Below the pieces are notes generated by a model. The model did not search any database. It saw nothing but the letters and a program-made list of their open reading frames with translations, and had not been told where the DNA came from. This document shows, piece by piece, positions 53,704-62,384 of a stretch of 64,000 bases of DNA (position 1 is its first letter; the number at the start of each line of letters is the position of its first letter). The position numbers and the translations under genes were made by a program. This DNA is from Limobrevibacterium gyesilva (GTDB lineage Bacteria > Pseudomonadota > Alphaproteobacteria > Acetobacterales > Acetobacteraceae). The stretch is from NCBI RefSeq assembly GCF_025989185.1, contig NZ_JAPDNT010000017.1:23334-87333 (forward strand). The letters are read 5' to 3'.

Positions 53704-54396
53704 ATGAACAGCAACACCCTCGCCGAGGGAGGAACCTCAATCAAGGAGATCGTCCGACGCACCGGGCACAGCCGCAAGGTGGTGAGAGAGGTCGTCCGAG
53801 GAGGCCGAACCGACGTTTTCAGGACAAGGATGAGTTCGTTGCAGCCTTTTCTCGGCAAGCTCGACGCCGAATGGGCGGCCGGCTGCCGCAAGGGTGCAGA
53901 ACTCTGGCGACGGATCAAGACCGCGGGCTATTCCGGCAGCCTGCGCGTCGTTTCCGAGTGGACCACACGCCGACGTCGAATGGAGCATGCACCGGCAGGA
54001 TCGCCGCGCACGCCGCCTTCCGCTCGCTCGCTCGCGCGCCTTATGACGATCGCGCGGGATCAACTGTGCAAGGCGGACGCCATCACGGTCACCATGATTG
54101 AGCAAGCAGTGCCGGATCTCGTCGTCGGCCGTGATCTGCTGGACCGCTTCCACACGATCATTCGGTCGAAGGCGAAAGCGGCTCTGGACAGCTGGATCAG
54201 CGACGCAGCGGGGAGTCTGCTCTCGTCTTTTGCTGCCGGTATTGCCGCCGAACGGCAGGCAATTGGTGCCGCGGTCACTCAGCCGTGGTCAAACGGGCAA
54301 ACCGAAGGTCAGATCACTAAACTCAAGCTGATCAAGCGGCAGATGCATGGTCGTGCCAAGCTCGATCTGCTGCGAGCTCGGCTATGCACCGCATGA
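53704..54396 (+). pseudogene. ISL3-family transposase lacking its N-terminus
   Basis: Starts at ATG 53704 and reads SIKEIVRRTGHSRKVVREVV (internal HTH), AELWRRIKTAGYSGSLRVVS, then ARSLARLMTIARDQL and the C-terminal catalytic part QPWSNGQTEGQITKLKLIKR. ISL3 transposases of this group are about 500 residues, so roughly half, including the zinc-binding and first catalytic Asp parts, is missing. The right end follows at 54409-54433. Confidence 0.85.
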
Positions 54397-54408
54397 CCCA
54401 GCAACCGT

Positions 54409-54433
54409 CTGCACCGAATGTGCGGAAGAGCCC
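54409..54433 (+). repeat. ISL3 right terminal inverted repeat
   Basis: CTGCACCGAATGTGCGGAAG then AGCCC. Matches the end at 63791-63814 (reverse orientation) and nearly matches 6676-6701. It abuts the truncated IS66 tnpB, so this ISL3 copy inserted into an IS66 element. Confidence 0.8.
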
Positions 54434-54756
54434 TTTTTCCACGCCGAATCACAGTCGATGCCCTCCAGCAGCATGGACAGCATCGCAGGCGTGAGTGAGA
54501 CCACGCCCTCCTTGGCCTGCGGCCAGGTGAACCCGCCCCGCTCCAGCCGCTTGGCGTATAGCGACATGCCGAGCCCGTCGTGCCAGAGAACCTTGACCAG
54601 CCCTGCTTGGCGGCCTCTGAACACGTAAAGGTCACCGCCGTGCGGATCGCGCTGCAAGCCTCGCTCAACCAGCAGCGCCAGCCCGTTCATGCCCTTGCGC
54701 ATGTCGGTGACACCGGTCGCCACCCAGACCCGCACACCCGACGGGACGGGGATCAC
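54434..54756 (-). pseudogene. tnpB: IS66 TnpB, 3' end cut by ISL3
   Basis: MIPVPSGVRVWVATGVTDMR, then LYVFRGRQAGLVKVLWHDGL and LTPAMLSMLLEGIDC are typical TnpB. The last residues are lost at the ISL3 end. The start overlaps tnpA (54753-54756). Confidence 0.87.
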
Positions 54757-55169
54757 CCGCGCAAGGCCGCCAGCACGCGCCGCAGCGCGGCTAGGTTTAT
54801 GTCACTGCCCACTCGCACCTGGCGGCCGCCGCCCAGCTCGATCTCGATCAGGCCCGCTTGCGGCCGAGATGGCGTGGGAGCTGGCGCCGGAACTGACGGC
54901 TGCTCCGAGCGTCCCGGACCGGCGCCCGACAGTGGGGCCTCGAAGACTTGTACTGGCATGAACACCGGCATCTCGGACGCCGTCAGCAGTCCGTCGCGTA
55001 CCTGCCGCCGCCAAGTGAACACCAGGCTCTCGCAGACACCGTGGCGAGCAGCTACAGCACGGACCAGGGAGCCGGGCTCCTGCGTCTCGGCCACGATCCG
55101 CAGCTTGGCCTCCAGGCTCCAGCGCCGACGCCGCTCCCGCCCGGTGATGATCTCCACCACCCCGTCCAT
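54753..55169 (-). CDS. tnpA: IS66 TnpA (orphan partial element)
   Basis: 138 residues: MDGVVEIITGRERRRRWSLE, HGVCESLVFTWRRQVRDG and C-terminal GRQVRVGSDINLAALRRVL. The HTH (LVRAVAARHGVCESLVFTWR) binds IS ends. The element end GGATAC, part of the inverted repeat, is near 55246-55251. tnpC of this copy is absent here; the frameshifted tnpC at 49.5-51.1 kb might be its other half. Confidence 0.87.
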   Translation of the reverse strand: MDGVVEIITGRERRRRWSLEAKLRIVAETQEPGSLVRAVAARHGVCESLVFTWRRQVRDGLLTASEMPVFMPVQVFEAPLSGAGPGRSEQPSVPAPAPTPSRPQAGLIEIELGGGRQVRVGSDINLAALRRVLAALRG

Positions 55170-55303
55170 CCCACCACCTCAACAGCCGCCTTAACCACAG
55201 CTTTAAGGTGGCGAGCGACTCACGCCCAGGCGGCCCTCACCGGGCGGATACCTTGAACAAAAGCCGGCACGCACTGAGCCGTTCCCTGTATCGCCAGGCC
55301 TGC

Positions 55304-55669
55304 TCACTCGGAGTGGCCGCTCGGCCCGTTCACTTTGTCCAGCGTGGCCATCGCCTCTTCGTTGGTGAGCAGTCCCTGGTCGATCATCAGCTGCCGAAAA
55401 GCCGCGAATTCCTGCGCGCTGCCGACATAGACGCATTTGCAGATCCTCGGATCGGCGAAAAGATAGGTCTGCTTGCCGTCTATCGTTTGGCGTGCGAAGT
55501 TGTATTTCGGCAATGTTTTGAGTGCGGTCATCCATTCCGGGGTCGTCGCCGGCATGGGCCTGAACCCGGCCCTGATCAGCAGGTTCTCTTGGTTGGCAAC
55601 GTTCGTGCTGGCGCAGGCACAGAGCAGGAGCGCGAAGCCGCAAGCGGCGACAAGCGGTGCCTTCGGCAT
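55304..55669 (-). CDS. Putative lipoprotein (121 aa)
   Basis: From ATG 55669: signal peptide with lipobox LLLCAC (Cys near residue 18 or 20). The mature part contains LLIRAGFRPMPATTPEWMTA and LFADPRICKCVYVGSAQEFA. Probably anchored to the membrane on the periplasmic side. I do not recognise a named family, but this arrangement recurs in small alphaproteobacterial lipoproteins. Confidence 0.75.
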   Translation of the reverse strand: MPKAPLVAACGFALLLCACASTNVANQENLLIRAGFRPMPATTPEWMTALKTLPKYNFARQTIDGKQTYLFADPRICKCVYVGSAQEFAAFRQLMIDQGLLTNEEAMATLDKVNGPSGHSE

Positions 55670-55916
55670 GGTGGTGGCCCTTTTTCCAGAGGGAGAGGGC
55701 GACGAAAGCGGTATATTACTTCCATCCGAGACCAACAAATCACGTGTGGCGGCGTTTACGGCTATTTGCATCCTCCAATCACCCGGATGCGCTAGTCTTA
55801 CTGTGTCATAAAGTAGGACGGCATGTTTGGTGCTGGCAGCATGGGCATCGCGGCATGGTACGCGCGATCGCGCGGGCGATGGGTAGCCATCCGGTGAGCA
55901 CCGCGGGCGTGGCACG

Positions 55917-56165
55917 TCAGTCGGACTTCGTGTGGCGGTAGCCGGCGATGATGTCCGGGTTGGCTTTATGGATCTGGATGAGCTCATTGAGGTTGTCGAT
56001 ACCGAAGTGGGTGAAGGCCATCGTTCCCTCATCGTTCACGCCGTAGACGAATAGGCACCCGTCTTCCGGGTCCATTTCGAGGGCGACATCCCACAGCCAG
56101 TCTTCGTCTTCGCTCAGTATCTCGGCGACGCGGGCGATGGTGAACGCGACGCTTGGCGCCGCCAT
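55917..56165 (-). CDS. IS66 passenger protein (82 aa)
   Basis: Starts at ATG 56165, two bases after the tnpC stop. Reads FTIARVAEILSEDEDWLWDV, then GCLFVYGVNDEGTMAFTHFG. Acidic and likely cytoplasmic. Unrelated to the protein in the same position beside the other IS66 tnpC. Confidence 0.72.
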   Translation of the reverse strand: MAAPSVAFTIARVAEILSEDEDWLWDVALEMDPEDGCLFVYGVNDEGTMAFTHFGIDNLNELIQIHKANPDIIAGYRHTKSD

Positions 56166-56167
56166 GG

Positions 56168-57811
56168 TCAGGCGGCCTGCTGGCGCTCGCGTGGTCGCCA
56201 CGTCCAGGGGAGAAGCTCAGCCAGTTTCTGGACCGGGTGCTCGGCGATGCGGGCGAGGACGTCGGCGAGCCACGCCTGGGGATCGATGTCGTTCATCCTG
56301 GCAGTCACGATCAGGCTGTACATCTTCGCTGCCCTTTGGCCGCCGCGATCCGAACCGGCGAACAGCCACGCACGACGTCCCAGGGCAATACCTCTCAGCG
56401 CCCGTTCCGCCGTGTTGTTCGAGAGGCAGATCCGGCCATCATCAAGGAACCTGGTGAACGAAGCCCAGCGCTTGAGCATGTAATCCATGGCCTTGGCGAC
56501 ATCGTCGTGGCGCGACAGCCTGGCACGTTCCTGCTGCATCCAGGCTTCCAGTTCGATCGCCAGCGGCAGGCTGCGTTCGCGGCGGACGGCGACGCGCTCA
56601 GCCGCGGGTTTGCCGTTGATGGTGCGCTCGATGTCGAACAGCGCGTCGATCCTCCGCACCGCGGCTAGGGCCAGCGGCGAGACGAAGGTGGCCGGCTTGC
56701 CTTGAGCCTTGCGTTGCGCGTTGAGAGCCAGATCGGCCAGCACGAAGAATTTCCGCCGCGCATGCGACCAGCACGCCGCCTCGGTAATCGACCCTGGTTC
56801 GCGACCGGGGTCATAGAGCTTCGTGTAGCCGCCGAATGCGTCGGCCTGGAGGATGCCCCGATAGGTGGCCAGATGGCTCTGCGGGTGGGCACCACCGCGA
56901 TCGCGCGAATAGTAGAACATCGCGGCCGGGGGCGCCGGGCCGCCGAACGGACCATCGTCGCGGACGTAGACCCAGGATCGGCCGATGTCGGTCTTGCCGC
57001 GCGCCAGCACCGGAACGGTCGTGTCGTCGCCATGCAACCGCTCCGCGGCGAAGACATGCGCCTCGATGAGTTTGACCATGGGATCCAGCACGGCACAGCA
57101 AGTGCCGATCTGGTCGGCCAGGGTGGACAGGCTGATCGGCACGCCCTCGCGGGCGTAGCGTTCGGCCTGGCGGTTCAATGGCTGGTGCTGGCCGAACTTC
57201 TCGAATGCGATCATGGCCAGCAGGTTCGGACCTGCCCAGCCGCGCGGGGCCGCATGGAAAGGCGCGGGCGCCTGGCTGACGGCCTCGCAATCGCGGCAGG
57301 TGAGCTTCTCCCGCACGTGCTGGATCACTTTCCACTGCCGCGGGACGACCTCCAGCGTCTCGGTGACATCCTCCCCCAGCTTGCACAGACGTGCGCCGCC
57401 GCAGCACGTGCAGGCGGTCGGCCCCGCGACGACCACGCGCTCGCGCGGCAGGTGCTCGGGGAATGGCTTGCGCGCGGGCCGCTGCCGGACGAAGGCCGTG
57501 ACGGTCGTGGTTTTGGCCGCGTCCTTCTCGGCCTGGATCTCGTCCTCGGTGGCCGCGGCCTCCAACTCCTCCAGTTGCAATTCCATCTGGTCGAGCAGAC
57601 GCTGTGTCCGCTCGGAGCGTGGGCCATAGATCTCCCGGCGAAGCTTCTCGATCTCCAGTTGCTGGCGCGCGACAAGCGCTTCGGCGTCGGATTGACGCGC
57701 CCGCGCCGCGGCGACCTCGGCCTCGGCCACATCGGCCCGGGCACGCGCGGCCAGCAGCGCCGCTTTCAGCGCCGCGATGTCGTCCGGTAGGGCGTCGGAG
57801 GCAGCGTCCAT
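56168..57811 (-). CDS. tnpC: IS66 transposase TnpC
   Basis: 547 residues, full length. N-terminal coiled coil (residues 10-90), zinc-finger-like CTCCGGARLC, LTCRDCEAVSQAPAPFHAAP, the DDE domain ERLHGDDTTVPVLARGKTDI and GILQADAFGGYTKLYDPG, and the C-terminal NNTAERALRGIALGRRAWLF. It performs transposition with TnpA and TnpB. Confidence 0.95.
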   Translation of the reverse strand: MDAASDALPDDIAALKAALLAARARADVAEAEVAAARARQSDAEALVARQQLEIEKLRREIYGPRSERTQRLLDQMELQLEELEAAATEDEIQAEKDAAKTTTVTAFVRQRPARKPFPEHLPRERVVVAGPTACTCCGGARLCKLGEDVTETLEVVPRQWKVIQHVREKLTCRDCEAVSQAPAPFHAAPRGWAGPNLLAMIAFEKFGQHQPLNRQAERYAREGVPISLSTLADQIGTCCAVLDPMVKLIEAHVFAAERLHGDDTTVPVLARGKTDIGRSWVYVRDDGPFGGPAPPAAMFYYSRDRGGAHPQSHLATYRGILQADAFGGYTKLYDPGREPGSITEAACWSHARRKFFVLADLALNAQRKAQGKPATFVSPLALAAVRRIDALFDIERTINGKPAAERVAVRRERSLPLAIELEAWMQQERARLSRHDDVAKAMDYMLKRWASFTRFLDDGRICLSNNTAERALRGIALGRRAWLFAGSDRGGQRAAKMYSLIVTARMNDIDPQAWLADVLARIAEHPVQKLAELLPWTWRPRERQQAA

Positions 57812-57880
57812 GATGTGGATCGAATCACGAATCGCCCCGGCGCGGTACTGTTTTCTCCGCCCTGGCTTGCGGGTTTGATC

Positions 57881-58228
57881 CTATCCGGCGGCCTGGGGGC
57901 GCCAGGTTTGCTGCGGGTTTCTCCAGTCGATCCCCTCCAGCAAATAGCCCATCTGCGCCGGCGTCAGCGGCACCGCGCCGTCCACAGTTTGCGGCCAGAT
58001 GAAGCGGCCCCGGTCCAGGCGCTTGGCATACAGCGACAAGCCGATGCCGTCGTGCCAGATCGCCTTGATCAAGGAGCCGTTGCGACCGCGGAAGACGTAG
58101 ACGTCGCCCGCGAACGGGTCGCGTCCGAGCCCCTCCTGCACCTGCAACGCCAGCCCCCGCATGCCGCGCCGCATATCGGTATGGCCGGTCGCGATCCACA
58201 CCCTGACCCCCGACGCGACCGGGATCAT
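57881..58228 (-). CDS. tnpB: IS66 TnpB
   Basis: 115 residues: MIPVASGVRVWIATGHTDMR, VYVFRGRNGSLIKAIWHDGI, LSLYAKRLDRGRFIWPQ. Overlaps tnpA by four bases. About 70 bases separate it from tnpC. Confidence 0.95.
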   Translation of the reverse strand: MIPVASGVRVWIATGHTDMRRGMRGLALQVQEGLGRDPFAGDVYVFRGRNGSLIKAIWHDGIGLSLYAKRLDRGRFIWPQTVDGAVPLTPAQMGYLLEGIDWRNPQQTWRPQAAG

Positions 58229-58638
58229 TCGCGCAACGCAGCCAGCACGCGCCGCAAGGCGGCCAGGTTCACGTCGCTGCCAACGCGCACCTGCCGTCCA
58301 TTGCCCAACTCGATCTCAATGAGGCCAGACGGTGCAGGTGGCCGGGCGGGTGAAGCCGCATTCGCCGCGGCCGGGGACGGTCCCGGTGTTGCCGTCGGCG
58401 CCGCATCGATCATCCGCACCGGCATGAACACCGGCGTCTCCGACGCCGCGGTCAGCACACCCTCACGCACCTGTCGACGCCAGGTGAACAACAGGCTCTC
58501 GCAGACGCCGTGTCGGGTCGCAACAGCACGGATCGCAGCGCCAGCCTCGTGCGTCTCCGCCACCAGACGCAGCTTCTCCGCCGTGCTCCATCGCCGCCGG
58601 CGCTCCCGACCAGTGATGATCTCCACCACGCCATCCAT
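58225..58638 (-). CDS. tnpA: IS66 TnpA
   Basis: 137 residues from ATG 58638 (a GTG at 58644 is possible). MDGVVEIITGRERRRRWSTA, HTH RAVATRHGVCESLLFTWRRQ, C-terminal GRQVRVGSDVNLAALRRVL. Pairs with the intact tnpB and tnpC. Confidence 0.94.
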   Translation of the reverse strand: MDGVVEIITGRERRRRWSTAEKLRLVAETHEAGAAIRAVATRHGVCESLLFTWRRQVREGVLTAASETPVFMPVRMIDAAPTATPGPSPAAANAASPARPPAPSGLIEIELGNGRQVRVGSDVNLAALRRVLAALRE

Positions 58639-58741
58639 CAACACACCTCAAGCACCGACTTAAACAGCTACTTAAGGCGGCGATCGGCGCCGCTCCCAGA
58701 CGGCCCTCGGCGGAGGGTTACTTTGCTACCGTCAGATATCA

Positions 58742-59320
58742 TTGAAGAAGAGCGACCTGTTCCGGCTGAATGACATCCTGCACTTGCCGGAGACGATTTC
58801 AGCTTGGACAGTATCGCTCAAAATAGCACGCACGTTCAAAGGTGGCGTTCCCGACGTAGGTTATCAAGGAATCATATTTGCCACCTCTCCGAAAGAAGGT
58901 TCGGTGGTGGCCAACTTGAATCGGCTCTATTGCGACGCAAATTTCCTCGCGGCTGTCGAAGCGAACAGGAGCGCAATTGAGAAGTATGGAGACGGCATTG
59001 TAAGATATAAAAATAACCAGTGCGAGGTCGTTCTACATATTGAAACTATCCAAGTGACCGATATCGTCGAACTGGGTGGCTACTCGAGCACTAGAGAAGA
59101 ACTGGCTACCATGTACACAAATCTAATCCACGGCCGAGATCCTACGGCAGCGGATATTCAGGACTTCGATTCCCTCGTGGGTATGGCAGACCCAGAATTG
59201 ATTGGACCGAGTTGGATCGGGGGCGATGCAAAAGACCGGGTGCTCAAAAAAATCAAGAGTGTAATGCCAACCTTACGCACCATTAAGCAGCTTCAGGCCG
59301 ACGCTCAGGATAAAAGATAG
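58742..59320 (+). CDS. Hypothetical protein (192 aa) ending at dif-like site 2
   Basis: MKKSDLFRLNDILHLPETIS, then VVANLNRLYCDANFLAAVEA and EVVLHIETIQVTDIVELGGY. Lower GC and AT-rich codons unlike the neighbours suggest transfer. TTG or ATG starts near 58742 follow the IS66 end by 20 bases, so the native promoter may be gone. The stop is directly before the dif-like site at 59321. No family recognised. Confidence 0.65.
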   Translation: MKKSDLFRLNDILHLPETISAWTVSLKIARTFKGGVPDVGYQGIIFATSPKEGSVVANLNRLYCDANFLAAVEANRSAIEKYGDGIVRYKNNQCEVVLHIETIQVTDIVELGGYSSTREELATMYTNLIHGRDPTAADIQDFDSLVGMADPELIGPSWIGGDAKDRVLKKIKSVMPTLRTIKQLQADAQDKR

Positions 59321-59348
59321 AAGGCAGATAAACCGGATTATCACGCGC
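59321..59348. repeat. dif-like site 2 (same spacer as site 1)
   Basis: AAGGCAGATAA, spacer ACCGGA, TTATCACGCGC. The spacer and the right arm match 18136-18163 except for one base, and the next bases also agree (GCTAATTTGGGG versus GCTATTTCGGGG). The left arm is degenerate. It lies between convergent genes, which argues against a simple operator role. Same orientation as site 1. Confidence 0.65.
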
Positions 59349-59383
59349 TAATTTGGGGAAATCGGGTAGGCTCCCCGCGGTCG

Positions 59384-60034
59384 TCAGGATTTGGGTGCGA
59401 GCAACAAGCGCCCCAAACCGTCCCACGTATCCACAACCGGCGGACGAGTCCGAGGATCGATCAAGCCAACTTCCGCAAGCAAGCGGTCACCCTTTCCATA
59501 GTTGCAACACTGACAGGTAGTGACGAGATTATCGACGCCGCTATCCCCGCCCAAGGTGTGTGGCACGACGTGATCAGCAACTGCAGACAACGCATAAAAG
59601 ACCGCGTGCCGATCCTTGTCCTTCCCACTCCAGCACACAACGTCGGGAAATGTGTTCATCAGAACCTTGCGCACATTCGGCAGCACGACGCGCATCCCAC
59701 AATAGCGACATCGCCATCCATCGCGCGCAAAAACCGCTGTTTCGACGCTTTGATCCGGCTTGCGATTTGGGACCTTGGTCAACTCAGTTGGTCGCTCGAT
59801 CTGGCGTCGCCGGTGGATAAAGACATCCCAAGGCCCCATGATCCTCGCGGCGAACGCATGCACGACTGGCATGTTTGCTTCACGCAACCTCGTCCGCGCT
59901 CGTTCGCGATCGCCAGCAAGGATGGCGTTGGCAGCATCGTTCAGAAGATCGACTGCTGCCTCTAACTCTGGAATAGGCGGCAAGAAGCATGTGCGGGGTG
60001 CCCAGAACTCGTCAATTTGTTCCACCCCACTCAT
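59384..60034 (-). CDS. HNH endonuclease
   Basis: 216 residues from ATG 60034. First zinc pair CRYCGMRVV, later ADHVVPHTLGGDSGVDNLVT and CQCCNYGKGD, an HNH nuclease with its DH and HxxN motifs. N-terminal helical part with GDRERARTRLREANMPVVHA. The start overlaps the end of a resolvase remnant as ATGA. Possible role in restriction or homing; no partner recognised. Confidence 0.88.
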   Translation of the reverse strand: MSGVEQIDEFWAPRTCFLPPIPELEAAVDLLNDAANAILAGDRERARTRLREANMPVVHAFAARIMGPWDVFIHRRRQIERPTELTKVPNRKPDQSVETAVFARDGWRCRYCGMRVVLPNVRKVLMNTFPDVVCWSGKDKDRHAVFYALSAVADHVVPHTLGGDSGVDNLVTTCQCCNYGKGDRLLAEVGLIDPRTRPPVVDTWDGLGRLLLAPKS

Positions 60035-60171
60035 GCATACGGTCTCACGATGTTGCCGGGCGGAACGCCGACGGCCGGGATCACTACCACGTCGCCGGCA
60101 ATGAGCTTCGCCATTAGCTTCTTGAGCCGGGAGCGGGCGGCGGTCGAGACGCGAGCATAGCCGTAAATCAT
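60031..60171 (-). pseudogene. Serine resolvase remnant with internal deletion (46 aa)
   Basis: From ATG 60171: MIYGYARVSTAARSRLKKLM, then AKLIAGDVVVIPAVGVPPGN. The first ten residues are the catalytic N-terminus of a resolvase; most of the catalytic domain is deleted, joining to the KLIAGDVVV part. The frame is intact to TGA and overlaps the HNH gene. Non-functional as a recombinase. Confidence 0.7.
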
Positions 60172-60276
60172 GCATCGATTCTGCATCAGAATTTCGTGTC
60201 AGAAAAGCCCAATTGAATCAATGGCATCAGTTTGCTGCGAATATCTTGATTTTCGCAATCGTCAGGCGCGCGCTCA

Positions 60277-60678
60277 CTATTCGTCTTTGAGCCTGAACGT
60301 CGCAATCGGCGGGTCCACATACCAGGGTCGGATTGTGTCGCCGCCGGTGTCGATCCCCAGCCAAAAGCCCCTTACGGGTTCTTCGGCCCAGCCGGCACAG
60401 CCCGCATCGAGCGCCGCCGACAGGGCGTCCTCCCACAGCTTGGCCAGCCGGTGTTCTTCCTCGGTGATATCGTTGATCGGCTGAAGGTCGCCATCCAACA
60501 TGATGAAGTCCCGGCTGGCGTTCGCGACCATGGCGGCTTCGAGATCGATGTCGCCGTCGCGGCGCAGCACCGCCTCCGCAGCCGATAGGCCGCGCGCAAG
60601 CTCGTCCTCCCGCGCGCCCTCCACATGCAGGATGAGTTTCGGGCGTGGTCGTCTGGGATCGTTCACGCCATCCGGCAT
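60277..60678 (-). CDS. Hypothetical protein (133 aa) after SRAP cassette B
   Basis: PKLILHVEGAREDELARGLS, then DFIMLDGDLQPINDITEEEH and GFWLGIDTGGDTIRPWYVDP. Acidic, soluble. It lies 27 bases after the SRAP gene on the same strand. No family recognised; the gene at the equivalent place in cassette A (19833-20570) is unrelated. Confidence 0.65.
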   Translation of the reverse strand: MPDGVNDPRRPRPKLILHVEGAREDELARGLSAAEAVLRRDGDIDLEAAMVANASRDFIMLDGDLQPINDITEEEHRLAKLWEDALSAALDAGCAGWAEEPVRGFWLGIDTGGDTIRPWYVDPPIATFRLKDE

Positions 60679-60705
60679 CTCAGGTCCTCCGTCTGTCCTC
60701 GCAGG

Positions 60706-61395
60706 TCACAGAAGCCGGCCCGCGGGCCCCGCGGCGCTCTGCTGCGGATCGTCGGTCTTGCCCCCCTGGGCCACGATCCGCAGCGCGCCATCTGGCAATG
60801 GTCGCTGCAACTTCAACGCCTCCGCTGGCGGCGCCGTCATCCAGACATCAACTTCCTCGGTCGTGCGCAGGATTACCGGCATGGCCCTTGGGTGGAATGC
60901 CTCGATTTCAGAGTTGGGATCGATGGTCAGAAAGCCGAAGATGTCGTTGGTCGTCTCGCCTTCCTTGATTTTTCGCATCGATGTCCAGCGGGTCCAGATG
61001 CCGGCGAAACATGCCAGCGGCCGCGTTTCGTCGAAGGCGAACCACACCGGCGCTTTGCCCCCGAACGTGCCGTTGTCTGGCTCGGCAAAGCTGTTGAACG
61101 GCACGACGCAGCGGCTTTCGACGCCGAGCCAGCGCCGCCAGTGCGGCGACCCGGGATTGCGCACGTTGGTGACGCCGGAATCGGACTTCTTACCCTCGAG
61201 GAAATTGGGCGGCGTCGGCATACCCCAGCGCGCCATCGCCAGCTCACGGCCGGCGGCGGAGTTGCGCACGATCGGCGCGCTGTAGTCCGGGTAGATACCG
61301 GGCTGCGACGGCAGGTTGCCGGTGTTGTCGACGGCGACCTTGAACAGCCGCCGGATCGCCTCTTGGTTCGTGGTCATGGAGTAGAGGTTACACAC
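60706..61395 (-). CDS. yedK: SRAP protein (HMCES/YedK family), cassette B
   Basis: 229 residues from GTG 61395, giving MCNLYSMT with Cys2 as in cassette A. Conserved Glu in PFNSFAEPDNG and His in FHPRAMPVILRT. Close relative of the 20686 protein (many identical blocks, such as ELAMARWGMPTPP). The start lies inside the end of the divergent SRAP-like gene (8-base overlap). Confidence 0.92.
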   Translation of the reverse strand: MCNLYSMTTNQEAIRRLFKVAVDNTGNLPSQPGIYPDYSAPIVRNSAAGRELAMARWGMPTPPNFLEGKKSDSGVTNVRNPGSPHWRRWLGVESRCVVPFNSFAEPDNGTFGGKAPVWFAFDETRPLACFAGIWTRWTSMRKIKEGETTNDIFGFLTIDPNSEIEAFHPRAMPVILRTTEEVDVWMTAPPAEALKLQRPLPDGALRIVAQGGKTDDPQQSAAGPAGRLL

Positions 61396-62026
61396 GGGCG
61401 GCTTTCCCTCGATGTGCCGATGCCGCCGGCGACCTTCTCGCGCGGATCGGCTTGAGCACAAGCACGTCGTCGGCGGGCGGCCGCAGAAGGGCCGCGGGAT
61501 CACCAGGCGCCTCCCCGAGCCACACCGCCCAATCCGCCTCATCGAGCACCAGCGGCATGCGGTCGTGAATTTCCGCGACGGCGCCGGTGGCCGGCGTCGT
61601 GATGATGCAATAGGTGCGTTCGATATCGCCGTTGGGACGCCTGAACGCCTCCCACAGCCCTGCGATCGCCATCGGCCGGCCGTCGTTGCGAGAAATGGCA
61701 TACCGCCGTCCCGGCTCGCCGAGCGTCCGCCGCTGGTAGTATTCGGTCGCGGGCACGATCGCCCGGCGATGCCGGAAAGCATCACCGAACACGGGATGCG
61801 CGGCGACGGTTTCCGCGCGGGCGTGGATCGGTCGCGGCGCCTCATCAGGGTCTGTCGTCGCATGCGGCAACAGTCCCCACGTCAGCCAATCGAGATGCCG
61901 CTGCCGCGTCCCGGGGTGCAACCGGATCACCTGTCCCGGCCGGCCGGGGCCGGCCCCCGATCCGAAAGCGAGGCCGCCTTGCTCCCTGTCCGACCATCCC
62001 GCCGCGGTTGCCGTCATCGCTCTCAA
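61388..62026 (-). CDS. Divergent SRAP-like protein lacking Cys2, cassette B
   Basis: 212 residues. DWLTWGLLPHATTDPDEAPR, PIHARAETVAAHPVF, AIVPATEYYQRRTLG and EIHDRMPLVLDEADW are present. As in cassette A the N-terminal Cys is absent and the active-site Asn is His (IHARAE). Retention of the same changes in two diverged copies suggests a real altered function rather than decay. Confidence 0.88.
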   Translation of the reverse strand: MRAMTATAAGWSDREQGGLAFGSGAGPGRPGQVIRLHPGTRQRHLDWLTWGLLPHATTDPDEAPRPIHARAETVAAHPVFGDAFRHRRAIVPATEYYQRRTLGEPGRRYAISRNDGRPMAIAGLWEAFRRPNGDIERTYCIITTPATGAVAEIHDRMPLVLDEADWAVWLGEAPGDPAALLRPPADDVLVLKPIRARRSPAASAHRGKAARV

Positions 62027-62036
62027 TCCTATCCGG

Positions 62037-62381
62037 TCACCACGGACGTGGCGCTAGCGGCGGCCGCGGCCAGGGGTTCGATGCGTCCACGACCGTGATC
62101 TGGCGCAACTTTCTGGCGCTTTTTCCGTAGATGGCAACCTTCACCAGCGTCACCAGCCTTGGCCTGCCGCGGCACTTCCCTGCGCCGCGGAAACTGTCGC
62201 ACCGCAAGCGCAGCATGACGTCGATAAGCCGCGTCCGGGGGCCATGTTGCTTGGCCATGTAGTCCAGCGGCAGAACGCTGTGCCTGCGGCACCGCTCGCA
62301 CTGGATATGGAGCCGCCAGCCCTTCATGTCGCCGATCGGCGTCGCCGGCACCGGGTCGGCGTTGAAGGACAGTTCGGGCAT
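62037..62381 (-). CDS. Zinc-ribbon-like small protein, cassette B
   Basis: 114 residues: MPELSFNADPVPATPIGDMK, WRLHIQCERCRRHSVLP and DSFRGAGKCRGRPRLVTLVK. Homologue of 22046-22360 with a longer Pro-rich C-terminus. Eleven bases before the SRAP-like gene. Confidence 0.75.
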   Translation of the reverse strand: MPELSFNADPVPATPIGDMKGWRLHIQCERCRRHSVLPLDYMAKQHGPRTRLIDVMLRLRCDSFRGAGKCRGRPRLVTLVKVAIYGKSARKLRQITVVDASNPWPRPPLAPRPW

Positions 62382-62384
62382 GAG

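Larger units (their letters stand above)
55917..58721 (-). mobile_element. Intact IS66-family element (left end not resolved)
   Basis: Carries tnpA, tnpB, tnpC and a small passenger gene, all in order on the reverse strand. The right end is at 58721, where the inverted repeat reads GTAACCCTCCGCCGAGGGCC on the reverse strand, similar to the end of the partial IS66 at 55251. The left end lies between about 55800 and 55917, but no clear matching repeat was found. Confidence 0.82.
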
